Origin: Micrococcales bacterium
Lineage (GTDB): Bacteria; Actinomycetota; Actinomycetes; Actinomycetales; Microbacteriaceae
Direction: 5' to 3'
Assembly (NCBI GenBank): GCA_016212425.1
Contig: JACRGJ010000044.1
Coordinates: 1 to 52,716, forward strand
DNA: 52,716 bases
Shown: positions 24,927 through 34,637 of the stretch, in pieces
How positions within the stretch are numbered: position 1 is the stretch's first letter
Layout of the letters: every line of letters starts with the position of its first letter
The notes under the pieces: model-generated
What the model was told of the DNA's origin: nothing
Database searches by the model: none
What the model saw: the letters and a program-made list of their open reading frames with translations, nothing else
Made by a program: the position numbers and the translations under genes

Positions 24927-25964
24927 ATGAGCCACCGATCCTCCCGTCGCCGCCGGGTCGCGGGGGCGTTCGCGCTGATTCTGCTGGCGGCCGGACTCGG
25001 TCTGCTGTTCTGGCCGCAGCTGCTGGGGCTGCAGCGGCAGGCGATCATCGCGCAGGTGCTCGCCCTGCGCGGCGTCGCGCTCGCCGCGGGGGCCGCCGCG
25101 GCGGTGCTGCTCCTGCTGCTCGTGCTGCTCAGCCGCCGGGCCCGTCGGGCCGCGGTGCCGGTGCTCGTCGTGGTGCTCCTGTTCACCGGAGCGGAGACGG
25201 CCGTGCTGGCGGGCCGGGGGCTCGGCGATCCGTCTCCCACCGCGACGCGCACGGACGGCTCGACGGGGTTGACCGTGCTCAGCTGGAACACCGGCGGCGA
25301 CCAGCCGGGTGCGGAGCGGATCGCCGCCCTGGCCCTGGCGCAGGGCGCCGACGTCGTGGCGCTGCCCGAGACGAGCGAGGCCACCGCGGCCCGGGTGGCG
25401 GTGCTCATGCGGGCGGGCGGGCGGCCGATGTGGGTCCACAACCGCTACTTCGACGCCGTGCTGAAGGCCCGCACCACCTCTCTCCTCCTCAGCGTCGACC
25501 TCGGCCGCTACGCCCTCGACCTCGGCGCCGGCTCGACCCGGCGCATCCCGAGCGGAGTGTTCCGGCCGGTGGACGGGAGCGGTCCGGTGTTCGTCGCCGC
25601 GCATCCGGTGGCCCCGGTGCCCGGCGAGATGTCCGCCTGGCGGGACGGGGTGCGCTGGGTCGCCGATCAGTGCACGGGCTCGAACGTCATCGTCGCCGGC
25701 GATCTCAACTCGACCCTCGACCACTGGGACGGGCTGGGACGCGGAGGCGGTCAGCTCGGAACGTGCCGGGACGGCGCCGGGGCGCGCGGCGCGGCAGCCG
25801 AGGGCACCTGGCCCGCGGATCTGCCAGCCCAGGTCGGGGCACCGATCGACCACGTGCTCGCCACGCCGGACTGGGTCTTCACCGGGTTCCGGGTGATCGG
25901 CACCGCAGACGGCGCCGGCAGCGACCACCGCCCCATCGTCGCCACTCTGCGCCGCTCGGGCTGA
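24927..25964 (+). CDS. membrane-anchored endonuclease/exonuclease/phosphatase family protein
   Basis: 345 residues from ATG 24927. Three hydrophobic helices fill residues 10-100, then an extracytoplasmic EEP domain: VLSWNTGG, VVALPETSEAT, VIVAGDLNSTLDHW, APIDHVLAT and GSDHRPIVATL. These carry the Asn, Glu, Asp/Asn and His residues of the DNase I/sphingomyelinase-like active site. The usual actinobacterial role is hydrolysis of an external phosphodiester, but the substrate is unknown. It is probably not nuclease-specific. TACTGT nine bases upstream of the start may be its -10. Confidence 0.82.
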   Translation: MSHRSSRRRRVAGAFALILLAAGLGLLFWPQLLGLQRQAIIAQVLALRGVALAAGAAAAVLLLLLVLLSRRARRAAVPVLVVVLLFTGAETAVLAGRGLGDPSPTATRTDGSTGLTVLSWNTGGDQPGAERIAALALAQGADVVALPETSEATAARVAVLMRAGGRPMWVHNRYFDAVLKARTTSLLLSVDLGRYALDLGAGSTRRIPSGVFRPVDGSGPVFVAAHPVAPVPGEMSAWRDGVRWVADQCTGSNVIVAGDLNSTLDHWDGLGRGGGQLGTCRDGAGARGAAAEGTWPADLPAQVGAPIDHVLATPDWVFTGFRVIGTADGAGSDHRPIVATLRRSG

Positions 25965-25992
25965 GCCGCCCTGGCTGCGGCGGCGGTCGATG

Positions 25993-25998
25993 GACAAT
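25993..25998 (+). promoter_or_regulatory. -10-like GACAAT of the aminopeptidase P gene
   Basis: GACAAT, seven bases, then ATG 26006. This is one base longer than the common spacing and decides for ATG 26006 over ATG 25997. Confidence 0.4.
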
Positions 25999-26005
25999 GG
26001 ACGTC

Positions 26006-27517
<1,512 letters not shown>

Positions 27518-27522
27518 TCCGG

Positions 27523-28032
27523 CTAAGGGAGGGGGTCGGCTCCGCCGTTCGCGAGCACCTGCTGCGCGCGGGCGGCGAGATCCGGGCGCACGATCACCTG
27601 GTAGTTCGAGGCGACCACCTGGGTCATCGACGAGAAGTCCCGCTGACGCTTGGTGATCGCGTAGCTGATCACCCCGAACAGCAGTCCAGCGGCGGCCCCG
27701 ATGAGGGCGGCGGCGAGGATCGGGAGCAGTCCGATCGCGGCCGATGTCGGGAAGAGCGAGAACAGCACACCGACGAACAGACCGAACCAGAGGCCGCTGA
27801 GCGCACCGGCCCCGGCGGCCCGACCGTAGCTGAGGCGGCCGGTGACCTGCTCGATCCGCTTCAGGTCGTTGCCGACGATGGAGAGCCCGTCGATCGGGAA
27901 CTGCTCGTTCTGAGAGAGGCGCTCGATCACCTGCTGCGCCTCGGGGTAGGTGTCGTAGGTGCCGAGGACCTCGCCCTTCGGCACGGTGGGGGCCTGCGCT
28001 CCGCGAGGGCCGAACATCCCAGGATTCGTCAT
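27523..28032 (-). CDS. general stress protein, two-helix membrane type
   Basis: 169 residues from ATG 28032. An N-terminal soluble domain (VLGTYDTYPEAQQVIERLSQ, LSIVGNDLKRIEQVTGRLSY) is followed by two membrane helices (GLWFGLFVGVLFSLFPT; IGLLPILAAALIGAAAGLLF) and a short cytoplasmic end. This matches the actinobacterial general-stress-protein family found upstream of MgtE and Mrp genes. Function is unknown. Minus-strand CATGAT six bases before the ATG could be a leaderless -10. It is divergent from the MgtE remnant. Confidence 0.78.
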   Translation of the reverse strand: MTNPGMFGPRGAQAPTVPKGEVLGTYDTYPEAQQVIERLSQNEQFPIDGLSIVGNDLKRIEQVTGRLSYGRAAGAGALSGLWFGLFVGVLFSLFPTSAAIGLLPILAAALIGAAAGLLFGVISYAITKRQRDFSSMTQVVASNYQVIVRPDLAARAQQVLANGGADPLP

Positions 28033-28113
28033 GCGCCGATCATGGCAGGCATCGCTCGGTCCCGGCAGGGAACGGGGTCGTGAACCGCCCCGAATCCCCA
28101 CGACGCGCCCGAG

Positions 28114-28119
28114 TAGGGT
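28114..28119 (+). promoter_or_regulatory. -10 hexamer TAGGGT before the MgtE remnant
   Basis: TAGGGT, six bases (ttcggt), then GTG 28126. The promoter of the decayed gene is intact and probably now drives mrp. Confidence 0.55.
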
Positions 28120-28125
28120 TTCGGT

Positions 28126-28383
28126 GTGAGCGCCACGGGAGTCCTCGTCGCCCGCGTCGGGGAACGCGCCGGGGTCCGCCCCATCGCTGGGGTCGCCTCG
28201 ATCGGCGCCGCACAGACCGTCACCACCGACCTCATCAACCTGCGCCGCGCAGCGCAGCGCGGCGAAGAGGTGCGCATCGTCGGTGTAGCTGATCGGGAAC
28301 GGCCTGGCGCCGGATCCCTGGGATCCGACCCTGGGGCCGCCGATGTGACCCCGCTGACGGCCGCCGGTGACCTCCACTCCTGA
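28126..28383 (+). pseudogene. probable remnant of an MgtE-type magnesium transporter gene
   Basis: 85 residues from GTG 28126. The first ten residues (MSATGVLVAR) resemble the start of actinobacterial MgtE/PRC-barrel transporters (pattern VFVARLAG). Then ASIGAAQTVTTDLINLRRAA resembles their later segment TSIxxGQVITTGLINLRRF, which normally lies about 50 residues further on. The intervening part and the whole remainder of the roughly 430-residue protein are missing, and the last 30 residues look like random sequence. In related genomes a full mgtE and a DUF1003 gene stand here between the stress protein and mrp. The family comparison is from memory. The frame overlaps mrp by 17 bp. Confidence 0.5.
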
Positions 28384-29473
28384 GGCGGTCGCCCGGGCGG
28401 CCTCGGTGCGCACGGCGGTCGGGGCGGTGCTCGATCCGGAGATCCGCCGCCCGCTGTCCGAGCTCGACATGATCGGCGAGGTCGCGGTCGAGGGCGCGTC
28501 GGCGCAGGTCGCGCTGCGGCTCACGATCCTCGGATGCCCCGCCGCGGACGCGATCGCGCGGGAGGTGCGCTCGGCCGCGCTGGCCGTGCCCGGCGTCGAG
28601 GCGATCGACCTCGACGTGTCGGTGATGACCCCGGCCGAGCGCGAGACGCTCGTGACACGTCTGCGCGGCACCCGCCCGCGGCAGTTCGGGCCCGACTCGC
28701 TCACGCGGGTGATCGCGGTCACGAGCGGGAAGGGCGGGGTGGGCAAGTCGAGCGTCACCGCGAACCTCGCGGTCGACCTCGCGGCGCGCGGGCTGGCGGT
28801 CGGCGTGCTCGACGCGGATGTGTTCGGGTTCTCCATTCCCGGGATGCTCGGGATCCCGGAGGCGCGGCCCACCAAGGTCGGCGACATGATCCTGCCGCCG
28901 GTGCTCGACAGCGCAGGCGGCGGGAGCATCCGCGTCATCTCCATCGGGATGTTCCTCGACCCTGGCGGCTCCCGCGCGGTGTCCTGGCGGGGGCCGCTGC
29001 TGCACCGCACGATGCAGCAGTTCCTCTCGGACGTGTGGTGGGGCGATCTGGACACGTTGCTGCTGGACCTGCCGCCGGGCACCGGGGATGTCGCGATCTC
29101 GCTCGGACAGCTGCTGCCCGGGGCTGAGGTGCTCGTGGTGACCACGCCGCAGCCGGCCGCGGCGGATGTGGCCGAGCGGAGCGGTCTCGTCGCCCGGCAG
29201 ACCGGTCAGCGCGTGATCGGCGTGGTGGAGAACATGGTGGGGGGGCTCTTCGGCTCCGGTGGCGGCGATGAGGTGGCCGGGCGGCTGGGGGCGCCCGTGC
29301 TGGCGCGCATCCCGCTCAGCGTTCCGCTCCGCGCGGGCGGCGACGCCGGCGATCCGGTGGTGCGCGCGCACCCGGACGATGCGGCATCCGCGGCGATCGC
29401 GGCGCTCACCGCGGCGGTGCTCGCCACGGGGCGCCCCCTCGCCGGCCGCGCGCTCCCCTTCACCGTCGCCTGA
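28367..29473 (+). CDS. mrp: Mrp/NBP35-family P-loop ATPase, Fe-S carrier
   Basis: 368 residues from GTG 28367. An N-terminal MIP18/DUF59 domain (residues 8-95) precedes a deviant Walker A, TSGKGGVGKSSVTANLAVDL. The P-loop ATPase core has LDADVFGFSIPGMLG, RGPLLHRTMQQFLSDVWWGD and LDLPPGTGDVAISL, all typical of Mrp. ApbC/Mrp proteins carry Fe-S clusters to target apoproteins. The C-terminal CxxC of many members is absent here (VVENMVGGLFGSGGGDEVAG), so cluster binding may differ. The start overlaps the end of the MgtE remnant. Confidence 0.9.
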   Translation: MTSTPEAVARAASVRTAVGAVLDPEIRRPLSELDMIGEVAVEGASAQVALRLTILGCPAADAIAREVRSAALAVPGVEAIDLDVSVMTPAERETLVTRLRGTRPRQFGPDSLTRVIAVTSGKGGVGKSSVTANLAVDLAARGLAVGVLDADVFGFSIPGMLGIPEARPTKVGDMILPPVLDSAGGGSIRVISIGMFLDPGGSRAVSWRGPLLHRTMQQFLSDVWWGDLDTLLLDLPPGTGDVAISLGQLLPGAEVLVVTTPQPAAADVAERSGLVARQTGQRVIGVVENMVGGLFGSGGGDEVAGRLGAPVLARIPLSVPLRAGGDAGDPVVRAHPDDAASAAIAALTAAVLATGRPLAGRALPFTVA

Positions 29474-29493
29474 CCTCCCCTACCCCCATCCGG

Positions 29494-29509
29494 GACAACA
29501 GCTGTCGTC
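29494..29509. repeat. imperfect palindrome GACAACAGCTGTCGTC
   Basis: One mismatched pair; the same core as the perfect palindrome at 29543-29560. It lies between the convergent ends of mrp and the ABC permease. Confidence 0.6.
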
Positions 29510-29542
29510 GCCCCCGACAGCGGGGATCTCCCCGGCGGCGAG

Positions 29543-29560
29543 CGACAACAGCTGTTGTCG
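29543..29560. repeat. perfect 18-bp palindrome CGACAACAGCTGTTGTCG
   Basis: Perfect inverted repeat in the 96-bp space between convergent stops (mrp 29473, permease 29570). The paired arrangement suggests an extragenic palindromic repeat or a bidirectional terminator rather than an operator, because no promoter faces it. Confidence 0.65.
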
Positions 29561-29569
29561 GAGGTTGGG

Positions 29570-30436
29570 CTACTTGAGGGTGCCGGCCGAGACCGATCCC
29601 TGCAGCTGTCGCTGGAAGACGACGTAGACGACCAGCACCGGAACCACGGTGATCACCACCGCCGCGAACAGCGCGCCGAAGTCGACCGCGTAGCCCGCCT
29701 GGGACGCGAAGCGGGCCATCACCTGCGAGAGCAGCCGGTTGTTCGGGTCGGCGTTGTTCAGTGCCACCGGCAGAACGAACTGATTCCACAAGCCGAGGAA
29801 GTTGAAGATCGCCACGGATGCCATGCCCGGCCGGGCCATCGGCAGCATCACCTGGAAGAACGTGCGCCACTCGCTCGCGCCGTCGACCCGGGCCGCCTCC
29901 GCGATCTCCTCCGGAAGGGTCTGGAAGAAGGAGTAGAGGAAGAACACGGTGAACGGAAGCGCGAACGCGACATAGGTGATCGTGAGTCCGGGCAGCTGAC
30001 CGAGCAGCCCGATGTTCCTGAGCACGAAGAACAGCGGCACGATCGCCAGGAAGATCGGGAAGGTGAGTCCGGCGAGCATCAGGTAGTAGATGAAGCGCCG
30101 GCCGATGAACTGGAAGCGCGCCAGGATGTACGCGCACATCGCGCCGAGGATCATGACGATCACCAGGGCGGAGCCCACGACGAGCACGGTGTTGAGGAAC
30201 GCGGCACCGATGCCCGAGTCGTCCCAGGCGGTGACATAGTTCGAGAACTGCCACTCCGCGGGCAGCGACAGCGGCGAGGCGAAGATCTCCCGCGTCGTCT
30301 TGAACGACGAGAGGACCGTCCACAGGAAGGGCACGACGACGATGAGCGACCAGATCGCCATCACGACGTGAGACATGACGGCGGGGGCCGCATCCCCCTT
30401 CGCGACGCGCCGGCGGCCGTCGGCGACGGCGCTCAT
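29570..30436 (-). CDS. ngcG: N-acetylglucosamine/chitobiose ABC permease (NgcG-like)
   Basis: 288 residues from ATG 30436, overlapping the NgcF stop as ATGA. Six predicted membrane helices; the EAA loop is AEAARVDGASEWRTFFQVML. MalG-type permease of a CUT1 importer, last gene of a five-gene overlapping operon. The Ngc assignment rests on the binding protein two genes upstream; as with the other cassette, no ATPase is encoded, so a shared one is expected. Confidence 0.78.
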   Translation of the reverse strand: MSAVADGRRRVAKGDAAPAVMSHVVMAIWSLIVVVPFLWTVLSSFKTTREIFASPLSLPAEWQFSNYVTAWDDSGIGAAFLNTVLVVGSALVIVMILGAMCAYILARFQFIGRRFIYYLMLAGLTFPIFLAIVPLFFVLRNIGLLGQLPGLTITYVAFALPFTVFFLYSFFQTLPEEIAEAARVDGASEWRTFFQVMLPMARPGMASVAIFNFLGLWNQFVLPVALNNADPNNRLLSQVMARFASQAGYAVDFGALFAAVVITVVPVLVVYVVFQRQLQGSVSAGTLK

Positions 30437-31443
30437 CGCTCCGACCCGAGGGCCCGGCGGATGAGCCGGAACAGGAGGAAGACGAGCCCGGCGTAGCCGA
30501 GGGTGACGACCGCCATGGTGACGCCCATCGCGCTGGCGTAGCCCGCCTGGCCCTGCAGGAAGGCGTAGCGGAGGATCAGCTGCGGGATGACCAGGGTCGT
30601 GTTCTCCGGCCCGCCGTTCGGGGTGAGCGCCTGGGTGTACACGAACAGGTCGAGCGCGGTGATCCCGAGGTAGATGTAGGCGGTCTGCACGTTCTCGACG
30701 ATGAGCGGCAGCGTGACCCGGGTCGCCATGCGGAACCGACCGCACCCGTCGATCCGGGCGGCCTCGTACGTCTCGGCAGGGACGCCCTTGATGCCGGCGA
30801 TGAACAGCACCATGTAGAACCCGACGAAGCCCCACACCACGACGAACATCAGGCACCAGCGCGTCACCGCGGGTTCGCCCAGCCAGGCGAACGCCTGGTA
30901 TGGCAGGCCGAGACCGATGAGAGCCTGGTTGAGGAGGCCGCTGGACGGGTCGAAGATCTGCGCCCAGATCAGGCCGATGACGATCGCCGGGATGACGTAG
31001 GGGAAGAACGAGACCACCCGGTAGAAGCTCGACCCGGCGATGCCGCGCATCGGACCGCGACTCGGACCGCCGATGGTGATGAGGGAGGCGAAGGCCAGCG
31101 CGATCACGATCGTGACGATCGGGATGACCAGAGCGAAGATCAGGTTGTTGCGCAACGCGATGGTGAAGTTCTGGTCCTGGAACTCCTTGACGAAGTTGCC
31201 GACGCCGATGAGGTTGTAGTTCGCCTCGAGGCCGGTCCAGTCCGTCAGCGAGTAGAACGCCGCCTGGAGGAAGGGCCAGATGACGAAGACGAGGAACAGG
31301 GCGAGCGGCAGCCCCAGGAAGACGACGAACAGGCTGATCCGGTCGACGGTCCAGCGCCGCACGCCGCGACCCCGGCCGCGGCTAGGGGCCCCGGCCCGGC
31401 CGAGAGCGGCAGGCGCGCTCCCGACCGGCCCGGCGACGCTCAC
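30433..31443 (-). CDS. ngcF: N-acetylglucosamine/chitobiose ABC permease (NgcF-like)
   Basis: 336 residues from GTG 31443, overlapping the binding-protein stop as GTGA. A basic Gly/Arg-rich N-terminal 35 residues precede six membrane helices beginning ISLFVVFLGLPLALFLVF. The EAA loop is YEAARIDGCGRFRMATRVTL. MalF-type half-channel partner of the downstream permease, whose ATG overlaps this stop. An internal GTG near the first helix (WTVDRISLF) is a possible shorter start, but the 4-base overlap supports the longer one. Confidence 0.78.
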   Translation of the reverse strand: MSVAGPVGSAPAALGRAGAPSRGRGRGVRRWTVDRISLFVVFLGLPLALFLVFVIWPFLQAAFYSLTDWTGLEANYNLIGVGNFVKEFQDQNFTIALRNNLIFALVIPIVTIVIALAFASLITIGGPSRGPMRGIAGSSFYRVVSFFPYVIPAIVIGLIWAQIFDPSSGLLNQALIGLGLPYQAFAWLGEPAVTRWCLMFVVVWGFVGFYMVLFIAGIKGVPAETYEAARIDGCGRFRMATRVTLPLIVENVQTAYIYLGITALDLFVYTQALTPNGGPENTTLVIPQLILRYAFLQGQAGYASAMGVTMAVVTLGYAGLVFLLFRLIRRALGSER

Positions 31444-32843
31444 TTGTAGGTGACCTTCTTGATCGAGTCGTCGTTCGCGATCTTGTCGGTGATCTGCTGC
31501 AGCCCGTCGGTGAGCTGCGCGACGGACGATCCGCCCGAGAGGAACGTGTTCCACAGCACCAGCTGATCCTGGTTCATGCCGTAGGTGTCGACGAAGTTGA
31601 ACGTGAAGGTGTCCTTCCCCGCATCGGAGAGCATCTTCGCCTGCGACACCAGCGCCGTCGAGCCGAAGCCGTCGGCCGGCACGGTGTCCTTCACGATGGT
31701 GGGTGCCAGCTTCGTCTTGGCGAAGTTGGTCGCCGCCTCCTTCGAGAGCATGATGCGCAGCAGCTCTTTGCCGCCCGCGGAGCTCTTCGCGCTGCTGGGC
31801 ACGCAGAAGGGCTCGCCCGCCGCCGAGCGGATCGCGGTCTTCGGGTACTTCCCGTTGTCCGACAGCGACAGCTCCGGGATGCCGGTCATCTGGAAGCCGT
31901 CGGCGGTCTGCTTCTTCATCTCGTTCTCGATCCACGAGCCCGAGGGGTAGAGCAGCGCCTGCTGGTCCAGGCTCCACTGCGCCTGCGCCGCGGTGAACTG
32001 GGTACCCGCGCCACCCGGCTTGACGTAGCCGGAGTCGATCGCCTTCTTCATCGCCGTGAACACCTTTTGCAGCGGCTCCTGCGACCAGCATCCGCTCTTC
32101 AGGTTGTCGAGCGCGAGGCGCAGCTCCTGGCCGCCCTCCTTGATCGCCGAGTCGACCGCGAGCGTCTGGTAGTACGTCGCGGCCTCCTTGCCCCACACGA
32201 AGAGGTACTTGCCGGCGGACTTCGCCTGGGCGCCGAGTTCGAGCGCCTCGTCCCATGTGGTCGGCGGCGTCCAGCCGTTCTTCTCGAACAGACTCGCGGA
32301 GTACCAGACGCCGTAGACCGTGAGCACGTAGTTGAGCGCCACGAACTTGCCGTCGTAGGTGCCCGGCTCGGTCACCCCGGCGTACAGGGTGTCGGCGATC
32401 TTGGTGCCCTCGAGATTGTCGGCGTTGATGACCTCCGTGAGGTCCTCCAGCTGCTTGCGGATCGAGTTGAACCCGATGGCCTGCGCGCCGGAGTTGTCGA
32501 TGAGATCGGGCGGGTTGCCGCCGACGAAGCGCGGCTGCAGTTCGCTGGCGATCTGGGTGGACGGGCTGACCTTGACCTTCGACCCCGAGTGCTGCTTGGC
32601 GAAGATCGACCCGGCGAAGGAGACATAGTCGACGCCGTAGCCGCCGTTGAAGATGACCGCGTCGACGGTGGTCGAGTCCGCGACGCCGAACGGGTTGTTC
32701 TTGGTCTTCGTGCCGGTGGCGCCGCCGCCGGTGCCACCGGAGGCGCAGGAGGCGAGGGTGACGCCGAGGGGGATGCCGACGGCGAGCGTGCCGGCGGCAC
32801 GGAGGAAATTGCGGCGGTCCAGACTGCTGTTCTCAGGTGCCAT
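31440..32843 (-). CDS. ngcE: N-acetylglucosamine/diacetylchitobiose-binding lipoprotein (NgcE-like)
   Basis: 467 residues from ATG 32843. The N-terminus DRRNFLRAAGTLAVGIPLGV with lipobox LASC indicates a Tat-exported lipoprotein. After it come KNNPFGV and VDAVIFNGGYGVDYV, then STQIASELQPRFVGGNPPDL, phrases I recognise from the NgcE family of GlcNAc/chitobiose binding proteins. The ligand would thus be GlcNAc or chitobiose from chitin. It starts inside the end of the SIS gene (11-bp overlap) and overlaps the permease gene, so all five genes appear translationally coupled. Confidence 0.85.
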   Translation of the reverse strand: MAPENSSLDRRNFLRAAGTLAVGIPLGVTLASCASGGTGGGATGTKTKNNPFGVADSTTVDAVIFNGGYGVDYVSFAGSIFAKQHSGSKVKVSPSTQIASELQPRFVGGNPPDLIDNSGAQAIGFNSIRKQLEDLTEVINADNLEGTKIADTLYAGVTEPGTYDGKFVALNYVLTVYGVWYSASLFEKNGWTPPTTWDEALELGAQAKSAGKYLFVWGKEAATYYQTLAVDSAIKEGGQELRLALDNLKSGCWSQEPLQKVFTAMKKAIDSGYVKPGGAGTQFTAAQAQWSLDQQALLYPSGSWIENEMKKQTADGFQMTGIPELSLSDNGKYPKTAIRSAAGEPFCVPSSAKSSAGGKELLRIMLSKEAATNFAKTKLAPTIVKDTVPADGFGSTALVSQAKMLSDAGKDTFTFNFVDTYGMNQDQLVLWNTFLSGGSSVAQLTDGLQQITDKIANDDSIKKVTYK

Positions 32844-33636
32844 GGGAGGTGCGCCCTTTCTGGGTGGGGTGGGTGGTGTTTCCGGCTCGGCCGAGGAGCG
32901 GCGCGTAACGCTCCTCGAGCACGGAGTTGTGGGCATCCCCCTCGGGGATGTTGGCGGAGAGGTAGATCGGGGGGGTCTCGCCGCGGGCGGCGATCCGCTC
33001 GGCGACCCCCATGGTGAGCAGCTGGGCGATGAAGGCCGCGGTGATCGAGGAGACCGCGCCGATCCCGACTCCGCCGACGTTCGCATCCAGCGTCGTGTCG
33101 CCGTAGGGCGCCAGGTTGTCGATGACGAGGTCGGCGATCTCGGAGAGGCGCAGGCCGCTCGGATGCTTGGGCTCTACTGCGCGGGTGTGCTCGAGGCTCG
33201 TCACCGCGATGACCGGATGCCCGAGTTCCCTGGCCCTGAGAGCGAACCCGACGATCGAGCCGTTGACCCCGGAGTTGGAGGCGATGAGCACCACGTCCGC
33301 GGGATTCATCGGAGTGATCTCGAACAGCTCGTCGACGACGCTCGGATCGCGCTCGAGGGTCGATCCGGCGAGCTCCTCCACCGACCGGCTGCCGTGCAGC
33401 ACGACGTCGCGCAACGCGATGCCGCCCGCGGGGATCAACCCGCCCGCGCGGCCGGCGAGCTCCATCACGAACGCCTGCGAGTGGCCCGTGCCGAATGCGC
33501 GCAACACCCCACCCGCGTCGAGGGCGCCGACCAGCAGGTCGATGGCCGGGTCGAGCGCCCCGGCGTCGGCCTCCGCGGCCAGGCGATCCAGGCGGCTGCG
33601 GCACTGGTCCAGGAACGGGAATGCGAGGGCGATCAC
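32833..33636 (-). CDS. SIS-domain sugar phosphate-binding protein
   Basis: 267 residues from GTG 33636, overlapping the regulator's stop as GTGA. A single SIS domain: VLRAFGTGHSQAFVMELAGR (phosphosugar-binding Ser loop), VVLIASNSGVNGSIVGFALR and HPVIAVTSLEH. Such stand-alone proteins (UPF0309 type) are commonly linked to amino-sugar importers and may isomerise or cleave an ether from a sugar phosphate. Similarity to MurQ-type etherases is partial. Its product probably acts on the sugar brought in by NgcEFG. Confidence 0.8.
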   Translation of the reverse strand: MIALAFPFLDQCRSRLDRLAAEADAGALDPAIDLLVGALDAGGVLRAFGTGHSQAFVMELAGRAGGLIPAGGIALRDVVLHGSRSVEELAGSTLERDPSVVDELFEITPMNPADVVLIASNSGVNGSIVGFALRARELGHPVIAVTSLEHTRAVEPKHPSGLRLSEIADLVIDNLAPYGDTTLDANVGGVGIGAVSSITAAFIAQLLTMGVAERIAARGETPPIYLSANIPEGDAHNSVLEERYAPLLGRAGNTTHPTQKGRTSHGT

Positions 33637-34559
33637 GCGGAGACCTCTCGAGAGCGGGCGGAGGGCGAGGTGCGCCGATGCGCGGAGACCGCCATCCGCG
33701 TGGCGACGAGGCGTGCGGCGGTCGTGCTGAAGTCCTGCTGGGCCACCAGCAGGTAGAGCAGATCGAGCACGAGCAGCTGCGAGGGACGCGTGGAGAGGTC
33801 GCCGGGCTGCAAGTACGGATTCGGGCTGGCGGTCAGGATCGTCACGTCGGCGGCCCGGGCGAGCGGCGAGTCCTGGGCCGAGGTGATGGCGACGGCGAGC
33901 GCCCCGCTCGCGGCGGCGCGGCGCAGCATGTCGACGACCTCCACCGTGCGCCCGCTGACGGAGAGGGCGATGGCGACGCAGCGCTCATCCTGCAGCACGG
34001 CACTGGCCAGGCCGTCGTGCGCCTCGCTCCACACGTGGCACTGCACCCCGATCCGGTACAGCCGGTTCTGCATCTCCGCCGCCATCGCCGCACTGCCGCC
34101 GACGCCGTAGATGTCCAGGTGCCGGCACTCCCAGACCCGCGCCGCGAGCCGCTCGACCGCCTCGAGGTCGATGCGCGAGGCGGTGTCCTCCACCGACTGC
34201 GCGTGGGTGGAGAGCAGCGTGCGCAGCACGTGCTCCGGCGAGTCCTCGGCGGCGAACTGCCGGTCGAGGTCGGCCTTCCAGCCGTCCTCGGCGCCGCGCC
34301 CGCCGAGTTCCCCCGCGAGTGCCACCCGGAACTGCAGGTAGCCGCCGTACCCCAGCATCCGGCAGAAGCGCGTCACCGTCGCGGCCGAGGTGCCGGCGCG
34401 GTCGGCCAGTTCGGTGATCGACAGCTCGATCGGGGCGACCGGGTTGCCCTGCACCAGCTCCGCGATCTTCACCATCGCCTGCGACATCCGCGGAAGACTG
34501 GTGCGGATGCGGTCCGCCGCGCCGAACACCGCCCGGGGGGCGTCGGACGTCGTGACCAT
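33633..34559 (-). CDS. MurR/RpiR-family transcriptional regulator
   Basis: 308 residues from ATG 34559, with AAGGGA seven bases upstream. An N-terminal HTH_6 domain (ELSITELADRAGTSAATVTR, FCRMLGYGGYLQFR) is joined to a C-terminal SIS sensor domain (DIYGVGGSAAMAAEM, VAIALSVSGRTVEVVDMLRR). RpiR-type regulators sense phosphosugars, fitting an amino-sugar operon. It is the first gene of the minus-strand operon and divergent from the kinase gene. Two dyads in the 78-bp gap are its likely sites. Confidence 0.9.
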   Translation of the reverse strand: MVTTSDAPRAVFGAADRIRTSLPRMSQAMVKIAELVQGNPVAPIELSITELADRAGTSAATVTRFCRMLGYGGYLQFRVALAGELGGRGAEDGWKADLDRQFAAEDSPEHVLRTLLSTHAQSVEDTASRIDLEAVERLAARVWECRHLDIYGVGGSAAMAAEMQNRLYRIGVQCHVWSEAHDGLASAVLQDERCVAIALSVSGRTVEVVDMLRRAAASGALAVAITSAQDSPLARAADVTILTASPNPYLQPGDLSTRPSQLLVLDLLYLLVAQQDFSTTAARLVATRMAVSAHRRTSPSARSREVSA

Positions 34560-34573
34560 GCAAAAATCCCTTG

Positions 34574-34585
34574 CACATCGATGTG
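34574..34585. promoter_or_regulatory. 12-bp palindrome CACATCGATGTG
   Basis: Perfect palindrome just upstream of the regulator's Shine-Dalgarno region; a possible operator of the minus-strand operon, or chance. Confidence 0.35.
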
Positions 34586-34593
34586 GGCGGTTG

Positions 34594-34608
34594 TGAAAGT
34601 CATTTTCA
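34594..34608. promoter_or_regulatory. RpiR-type operator TGAAAgtcatTTTCA
   Basis: Perfect TGAAA/TTTCA dyad with a 5-base spacer, the half-site style of RpiR/MurR regulators. It abuts the -10-like TACCCT (34609-34614) of the kinase gene and lies upstream of the divergent operon, so one site could control both. Confidence 0.6.
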
Positions 34609-34614
34609 TACCCT
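34609..34614 (+). promoter_or_regulatory. -10-like TACCCT of the sugar kinase gene
   Basis: TACCCT lies directly after the RpiR-type dyad, 23 bases before GTG 34638. A weak GGAAG (34623-34627) could be the ribosome site. Confidence 0.45.
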
Positions 34615-34637
34615 CGACGATCGGAAGTCCAGAGCCT

